NCBI GenBank assembly: GCA_964427415.1
Contig: CAYRUH010000011.1
Location: forward strand, 27,761 to 91,760
DNA length: 64,000 nt
Reading direction: 5' to 3'
Source of the DNA: Lentisalinibacter sp964427415
GTDB lineage: Bacteria; Pseudomonadota; Gammaproteobacteria; Steroidobacterales; Woeseiaceae
Positions within the stretch are counted from its first letter, which is position 1; the number at the start of each line of letters is the position of its first letter. The notes under the pieces were generated by a model. The model did not search any database. It saw nothing but the letters and a program-made list of their open reading frames with translations, and was not told where the DNA came from. Below, piece after piece: positions 59,755 to 64,000 of this stretch. Made by a program: the position numbers and the translations under genes.

Positions 59755-60165
59755 TCAGCCCTTCGGTTCGATCGCATCCTCCGGATTGAGAATGTAGGCG
59801 CCCTCTTGATCGTGGATCTCGCGGCCGGTTACCGGCGGGTTGAAGGCGCACACCAGCTTTAGCTCCTCGATGGCTTTCAGCGTGTGCTTGTCATGCTTGT
59901 CCAGCGCGTAGAGCGTGCCGGGCTCGATCGTGAACTTCTCGCCGGTATCCCGGTTCGTCAGCTCTCCCTTGCCCTGGTAGCAGTATACGGCCTCCAGGTG
60001 GTGCTTGTACCACATGTCGAATTCGAGCCCCGGAGGGAAGGTGGTCTCGTGGAAGGAGAATCCCATGCCGTCCTTCGCCAGGAGGAAACGCACGCTGGTC
60101 CATCCGGCCGGGCTTTTCACCTCCTGATCAGTACCTTCGAGGTCCTTCAGACGCACGATTTTCAT
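59755..60165 (-). CDS. ectC: L-ectoine synthase (solitary)
   Basis: A 136-aa cupin. Motifs are DGMGFSFHETTFPPGLEFDMWYKHHLEAVYCYQGKGEL, 'EPGTLYALDKHDKH' and LVCAFNPPVTGREIHDQEGAY, which match EctC closely, including the His and Glu iron ligands. EctC cyclises N-gamma-acetyl-diaminobutyrate to the osmolyte ectoine. The normal partners ectA and ectB are not in the window, so it is a solitary ectC. Such genes occur in some non-producers and may act on supplied precursor or have another role. It is divergent from the ATP-grasp gene. Confidence 0.9.
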   Translation of the reverse strand: MKIVRLKDLEGTDQEVKSPAGWTSVRFLLAKDGMGFSFHETTFPPGLEFDMWYKHHLEAVYCYQGKGELTNRDTGEKFTIEPGTLYALDKHDKHTLKAIEELKLVCAFNPPVTGREIHDQEGAYILNPEDAIEPKG

Positions 60166-60239
60166 GTTGTCTCCTTTCTTTTCCCTGAGCGATTTTCGCG
60201 CCGGCAGGTCGCTGTCATGGTGGCGCGGAACGACTTTCT

Positions 60240-61088
60240 ATGCTGTCACACGGGGGCGCAATCTTCAAAAGCTTGCCGGGATCGGTTGCAATCTGGTCGG
60301 TAAAATCAGGCATTGGACTACTGTGCAAGAAAAACGACATCCCCTGCATCCCCTGGAACTTCGAGCGCCTGAACGACCGCTCCCTCGAGATCGCCGAGAT
60401 TCTCAAGAAGGAAGGCGTGGACGTCGCCATTCCGCTCTTCGAGGAGACCGTGGAGTGGGCCGGCGCCATCAACTCCGTACTGATGGGCAACCCCCGGCTG
60501 CATGGTCAGGCGGTGCTGTTCCGCGACAAGGCGCTGCTGAAGCGCCGCGCCCAGCTGGGGGGCATCCGGGTGGGCATCTTCGAGGAGGCCCACGACCGGG
60601 AGGATGTGGTGCGTTTCCTGCGCCGCGTGAACCAGACCCTGCTGAAACTGGATGGCGACCCCGACGACCCCATCCACGTGAAGGCTTTCGACAAGGCCGG
60701 CTGTCTCGGCCATCGGATGATCCGGACTCCCGAGGAGGTCGACGCCATCACGGCTACCGAGTTTCCCGTGCTGATGGAGAGCCACCTCAACGGCTGGGAG
60801 TTCGCAGTGGAGGCGTGGGTACACGATGGCAAGATCCGCTTCCTGAACATCTCCGAGTACGTGACGCTGGGGTATTCCGTGTTCGTGCCGGCGACGCCCG
60901 AGCTGGAGAGCTGGCGCAATCTGATCACCGAGCAGATCGAGAAGCTCATCAAGACCTTCGACATCAAGTTCGGCCAGATCCATCCCGAGTACTTCGTGAC
61001 CAGCGACGGCACCATGTACCTCGGCGACGACCCGCACAAGCTGCGGGATCTCCTGAAACACCAGGAGGGTCTGGACTGCTACGTCTGA
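60240..61088 (+). pseudogene. Truncated ATP-grasp ligase-like gene
   Basis: 282 codons. The middle matches ATP-grasp enzymes: VDVAIPLFEETVEWAGAINS, LFRDKALLKRRAQLGGIRVG, a Lys-bearing strand 'PIHVKAFDKAGCLGHRMI', FPVLMESHLNGWEFAVEAWVHDG and FGQIHPEYFVTSDGTMYLG. The frame then turns to DDPHKLRDLLKHQEGLDCYV and stops, where family members continue with GE(V/A).R.PGGH, the metal-binding loop. The N-terminus also lacks the usual first strand. It is about 100 residues shorter than typical members. It is either a decayed gene or a divergent short form. Confidence 0.55.
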
Positions 61089-61097
61089 GCGGTCCGG

Positions 61098-61507
61098 TCA
61101 GCGTGCGGCGGCGACGGCGACATTGCCGGTCGGGTCGTGCGCCAGCATCCCCTCGTCGTGGACGAACAACACTTCTTCGGCCTCAGCCGTGGCCGCGGCT
61201 GACCCAGTCCCGCTCCCCGGCCCAGCTCCAGGCGGTGCCGTCCAGCACCGCCGCCGCTCGAGCAGGAAACCGCAGAAACGCTGCAGGCGCTCGCTCATCA
61301 GGCAGTCGTGGCGGGCGAAGCCGTAAAGCGCGTCGGTGCCCTCGGTAGTGTTCAGGAGCTTTCGCGCGATGGACAGCAGACGCTGTTGATGCAGCGCCTT
61401 GCCAAGGGGCGGGCCTGCTCGAGTTTCTCCAGCGTCCGCTCGAATTCCTCCGCCGCCGGCGCGTAAACCGACGGGTCTGCCGCAGTCTGTGGCGAGGATT
61501 TAGCCAA
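61098..61507 (-). pseudogene. Possible frameshifted small gene of unknown family
   Basis: On the minus strand a coding-like start (TTG 61507, MAKSSPQTAADPSVYAPAAE) runs into EFERTLEKLEQARP. The pattern then continues in a second frame with GKALHQQRLLSIARKLLN, GTDALYGFARHDCLMSER and EEVLFVHDEGMLAHDPTGN, to a stop at 61098. Neither frame alone is a good gene. A single indel near 61410 would join them into a roughly 135-aa helical protein. I do not recognise the family. Confidence 0.35.
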
Positions 61508-61641
61508 ACTGTGTTTGTGCCTTTCGATTTCCAGGATGAGACCCTAACATGCGGGGCAGCAACCGGCGTTGCGCCCTGACCTGCGAGCGGTGGCAGGCGC
61601 AGTCTGGCAATCCCCTGTACATTGACTCCAGGAGCGAATCG

Positions 61642-62403
61642 ATGCGTTTGCCCGGCTTCATACCCGAAGAACTCCGACAGCTGGCACGCTTCGTGCCCAC
61701 GAGCGGATGGGACGCCATCGAGTGGCGCCCCATGCTGGCCGCCATGCGGTCCGTGAGCTGGCAATTCATGACCGGCCGGGGCGTGCGCAAACTCCGTCGC
61801 GCCACCCGGGAGACGGTCTCCGCGGTCACCCTGACGGACGATCTCTACGACGCCGAGCCCCTCGGGGACGTCGAGGACGCGGATCGTCTGCAGGCGCTGG
61901 GCGACGATATCCTCCATCTCTATTTCGGGCAATGGCTGGTGGACGAGGGGCTGTTCCTGGATCTGCGCTCGTCACGCTTCGGTGTACGGGACGACGAGCT
62001 GCTGTATGAGCCAAACGGTCTGTGGATACGGCTGCGGCCCGAATTCCGCGAGGGTATGGTGGCGCTGTACCGCTCCTTCTACAGCGCCGACGATTCCGCC
62101 TTCGATGACGCATTGCGACAGATGGGCATGCTGAAGCCGGGCCTTTCCGATTCGGCCGAATCGGAGCTGAAGGAGCTGCTGCATGCGCATTTCGGCGTGG
62201 ACCAGAGTGCCCAGGTCTTCCGCATCGACGAGTTCAAGGCGTCCTTCGACGAGCTGTTCGCGTTCTTCATCGCCAACGACTACAAGCTGCACAGTGACTT
62301 CGTCTTCGTCGGCTTCTATCTCATCACGCTCTATCTCACGCTCGAGCAGGGCGGCCAACCTCACGATACCAGCCGTATCTGCTCCGACGTGATGCTTGCG
62401 TGA
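61642..62403 (+). CDS. Conserved-looking cytosolic protein of unknown function
   Basis: A 253-aa, largely helical and acidic protein. AGGAG lies 7 bp before the ATG at 61642 (MRLPGFIPEELRQLARF). No signal peptide, membrane helix or catalytic motif is visible. Notable segments are WDAIEWRPMLAAMRSVSW, LHLYFGQWLVDEGLFLDLR and FFIANDYKLHSDFVFVGFYL, rich in Trp, Phe and Tyr. Codon use matches neighbouring real genes. It is convergent with the MscS gene, 12 bp away. Confidence 0.65.
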   Translation: MRLPGFIPEELRQLARFVPTSGWDAIEWRPMLAAMRSVSWQFMTGRGVRKLRRATRETVSAVTLTDDLYDAEPLGDVEDADRLQALGDDILHLYFGQWLVDEGLFLDLRSSRFGVRDDELLYEPNGLWIRLRPEFREGMVALYRSFYSADDSAFDDALRQMGMLKPGLSDSAESELKELLHAHFGVDQSAQVFRIDEFKASFDELFAFFIANDYKLHSDFVFVGFYLITLYLTLEQGGQPHDTSRICSDVMLA

Positions 62404-62415
62404 TCGGCGTTTCCG

Positions 62416-63939
62416 TCAACGCCTGGCGCCGTCGTCCGCCGGCTCGTCACGGGCCAGGTGCAGCGGCGGCGGCGCGCCCTCCTTTGGCTCGCCGAAGTAG
62501 AGCGTCGTGTGCGGGAACGGGATCTCGATATTGCGCTCGTCGAAGCGCTTCTTCATACGTCGGTTGAACTCCCGGCCGATGGCCCACTGCCGGATGGGTT
62601 TCGTTTTCATGCGCGCCTTGATGATCACGGCGCTGTCGGCGAACTTGTCGACCCCGAGAATCTCCAGCGGCTCCATGATGTCCGGGCCGTACTCCTCATC
62701 CCGCTGCATCTCGTCGCTCAGTTGCCTCAGCACCTCGCAAACCTGGTCGGTGTCCTCCCGGTAGGCCACCCCGATCTCGAACAGATAGAACGAGAATTCC
62801 TTGGTGAAGTTCTTGATGGTGGTGACGTCACTGTAGGGCACCAGATGGACGTTGCCGGCGAGGTCCCGCAGCTGGATGATGCGGATGCGCATCTCCTCGA
62901 CCACGCCCGCATGCCCCGCGACTTCGATCACGTCGCCCACGGTGGCCCCGTCCTCCAGCAGGATGGTCACGCCGGTGATCAGGTCCTTGACCAGCGTCTG
63001 CGCCCCGAAACCGATGGCGAGGCCGAGGATGCCCGCCCCGGCCAGCAACGGGCCGATGTTCACGCCCACCTCTGAGAGCAGCAGCAGTGCGGCCAGTACG
63101 CCGATGGTCGCCTGGAGGGCGCTGCGCAGCAGCGGTACCAGTGTATCGAGCCGCCGTGCAGTGCGCTCGCGGTCGAGACTGCGGGTGGCAACGCGCAGCA
63201 GGCGCTGGGTCACCAGGTCGGCGGCATTCCAGAGTACGAGGGTGACGATCAGGATCAGTCCGACGGCGATCACCGTCTCGGCGAGCCGCGAGCCGATATC
63301 GGTAGCCAGCAGCGCGCCGATGCCGGCGCCCCAGGTCTCGGCAATGAGCATCACCGCGGCCACTCCGATGATCAGCGTGAGCAGCCGGCGGATGGTCCGG
63401 GGAAGCTCTACCTGCTCTTCGCCGGCTGCGGCGTCGCTCTGCCCGGCGGCCCGCTCCGTGTCTGCTTCCTCGCCGGTGGCCGCCGACGACCCGGTTTCCG
63501 GGTCGGGCCGCCGGCCGGAGCCGATGAGCCTGCCGTACAGTTTGCGCAAGAGCAGCAGGAGCAGCCAGCGCAGCAGGAGTGCGCCGATCAGGATCGCGGC
63601 GGTCATGGTGCCGGCGATCAGCGCATGCCGGGGATCGATGGCGAGAACCCGGTCCCGGACGTCGGCGAAGATCTCCTCCGCGACGTCGATGATGCTGGCT
63701 GGCTGGGGGGGCGGTCCGGCCGGTTGCTCCTTCTGTGCTTCCAGTAGCACTTTCAGCTGTCCGACCAGCTCTTCCCGCGCCCGCGGATCCTCCAGCGTCC
63801 GGACCAGCTCCTCGATGTCTTCGGTACTGGCCGTGGTCCGGTCTCCGGGCGCCTCCGTCGCCGGTGACGGTTGGGCCGCGGCCCCGGCCCCGGCGAGCAG
63901 GCAGCAGGCGGTAACGAGGACTGGCAGGAATCGGGACAT
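62416..63939 (-). CDS. MscS-family mechanosensitive channel, extended form
   Basis: A 507-aa protein. After the signal peptide (MSRFLPVLVTACCLLAGAGA) comes a short periplasmic Glu/Arg-rich helical part (about 25-85), then four or more helices. The pore helix and beta-domain region 'GPLLAGAGILGLAIGFGAQTLVKDLITGVTILLED' is diagnostic for MscS. The vestibule domain follows (VGDVIEVAGHAGVVEEMRIRIIQLRDLAGNVHLVPYSDV), and a tail ends near PFPHTTLYFGEP. It opens under hypo-osmotic shock to release solutes. GGAGAG precedes the ATG at 63939. Confidence 0.9.
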   Translation of the reverse strand: MSRFLPVLVTACCLLAGAGAAAQPSPATEAPGDRTTASTEDIEELVRTLEDPRAREELVGQLKVLLEAQKEQPAGPPPQPASIIDVAEEIFADVRDRVLAIDPRHALIAGTMTAAILIGALLLRWLLLLLLRKLYGRLIGSGRRPDPETGSSAATGEEADTERAAGQSDAAAGEEQVELPRTIRRLLTLIIGVAAVMLIAETWGAGIGALLATDIGSRLAETVIAVGLILIVTLVLWNAADLVTQRLLRVATRSLDRERTARRLDTLVPLLRSALQATIGVLAALLLLSEVGVNIGPLLAGAGILGLAIGFGAQTLVKDLITGVTILLEDGATVGDVIEVAGHAGVVEEMRIRIIQLRDLAGNVHLVPYSDVTTIKNFTKEFSFYLFEIGVAYREDTDQVCEVLRQLSDEMQRDEEYGPDIMEPLEILGVDKFADSAVIIKARMKTKPIRQWAIGREFNRRMKKRFDERNIEIPFPHTTLYFGEPKEGAPPPLHLARDEPADDGARR

Positions 63940-64000
63940 GGGTTCTCTCCGGTGACTGTCGTCCACACCCATAGCCGGGCAGCCGGGATCGTGTCAATCG

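Overview
The window is high-GC DNA, most likely from a free-living gammaproteobacterium. Supporting genes are a flavodoxin-type HemG (largely a gammaproteobacterial enzyme), a PlpD-type patatin with an outer-membrane barrel, YgbA, a YceI/cytochrome b561 pair, SelO, lipoproteins with typical lipoboxes, and a GPH-type sugar transporter. A lone ectC, an Mrp-type antiporter operon and a beta-1,3-glucan (laminarin-like) utilisation cluster suggest a marine or saline habitat. I cannot name the genus.

Layout. 1-5.4 kb: housekeeping and stress genes (aldo/keto reductase tail, tsaC/sua5, yceI, cytochrome b561, yghU-like GST, a shortened alanine symporter, arsR-arsI). 5.5-32.1 kb: a glucan catabolism locus. 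It has a GPH permease divergent from a GH3 glucosidase and a LysR regulator. A plus-strand operon follows: GH16 lipoprotein, an 1859-aa all-binding-module lipoprotein, a glycosidase fused to a predicted outer-membrane barrel, a small lipoprotein and a second glycosidase. A minus-strand operon follows that: CBM9-like protein, GH149/GH94-like phosphorylase, and two cytoplasmic GH17 enzymes. A broken LacI-family gene sits at the junction between the two operons. Three copies of a LacI-type palindrome (TTGACA(A/G)CGCTGTCA(A/G)) lie exactly at the three promoter regions. 32.2-37.8 kb: SHOCT protein, orphan ECF sigma factor, beta-propeller protein, hemG, exported msrB-msrA, iron alcohol dehydrogenase. 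37.8-46.4 kb: a ten-gene, overlapping Mrp-type operon with four antiporter-like subunits. 46.5-54 kb: PlpD-like patatin, opine-dehydrogenase-like enzyme, a large BNR-repeat protein, ygbA. 54.3-64 kb: AsmA-like protein, TrhA/hemolysin III, a DsbD-like thiol transporter, selO, a DUF4920 protein, a broken nlpE-like gene, solitary ectC, a truncated ATP-grasp gene, gene debris, an unknown protein and an MscS channel.

How the genes work together (inference). GH16, the binding lipoprotein and the glycosidases would bind and cut beta-1,3-glucan at the cell surface and in the periplasm. The GPH symporter would import oligosaccharides. GH17, GH3 and the phosphorylase would finish degradation in the cytosol. 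No TonB-dependent receptor or SusD-like protein is present in the window, so the barrel-bearing glycosidase is the only outer-membrane candidate in the locus.

Two 167-bp near-identical palindromic elements (10713-10879 and 48858-49024), in opposite orientation and flanked by TA, look like MITEs and bracket 38 kb. No rRNA, tRNA, CRISPR array or intact transposase was seen. Start codons were chosen by eye from ribosome-binding sites, signal peptides and overlaps.
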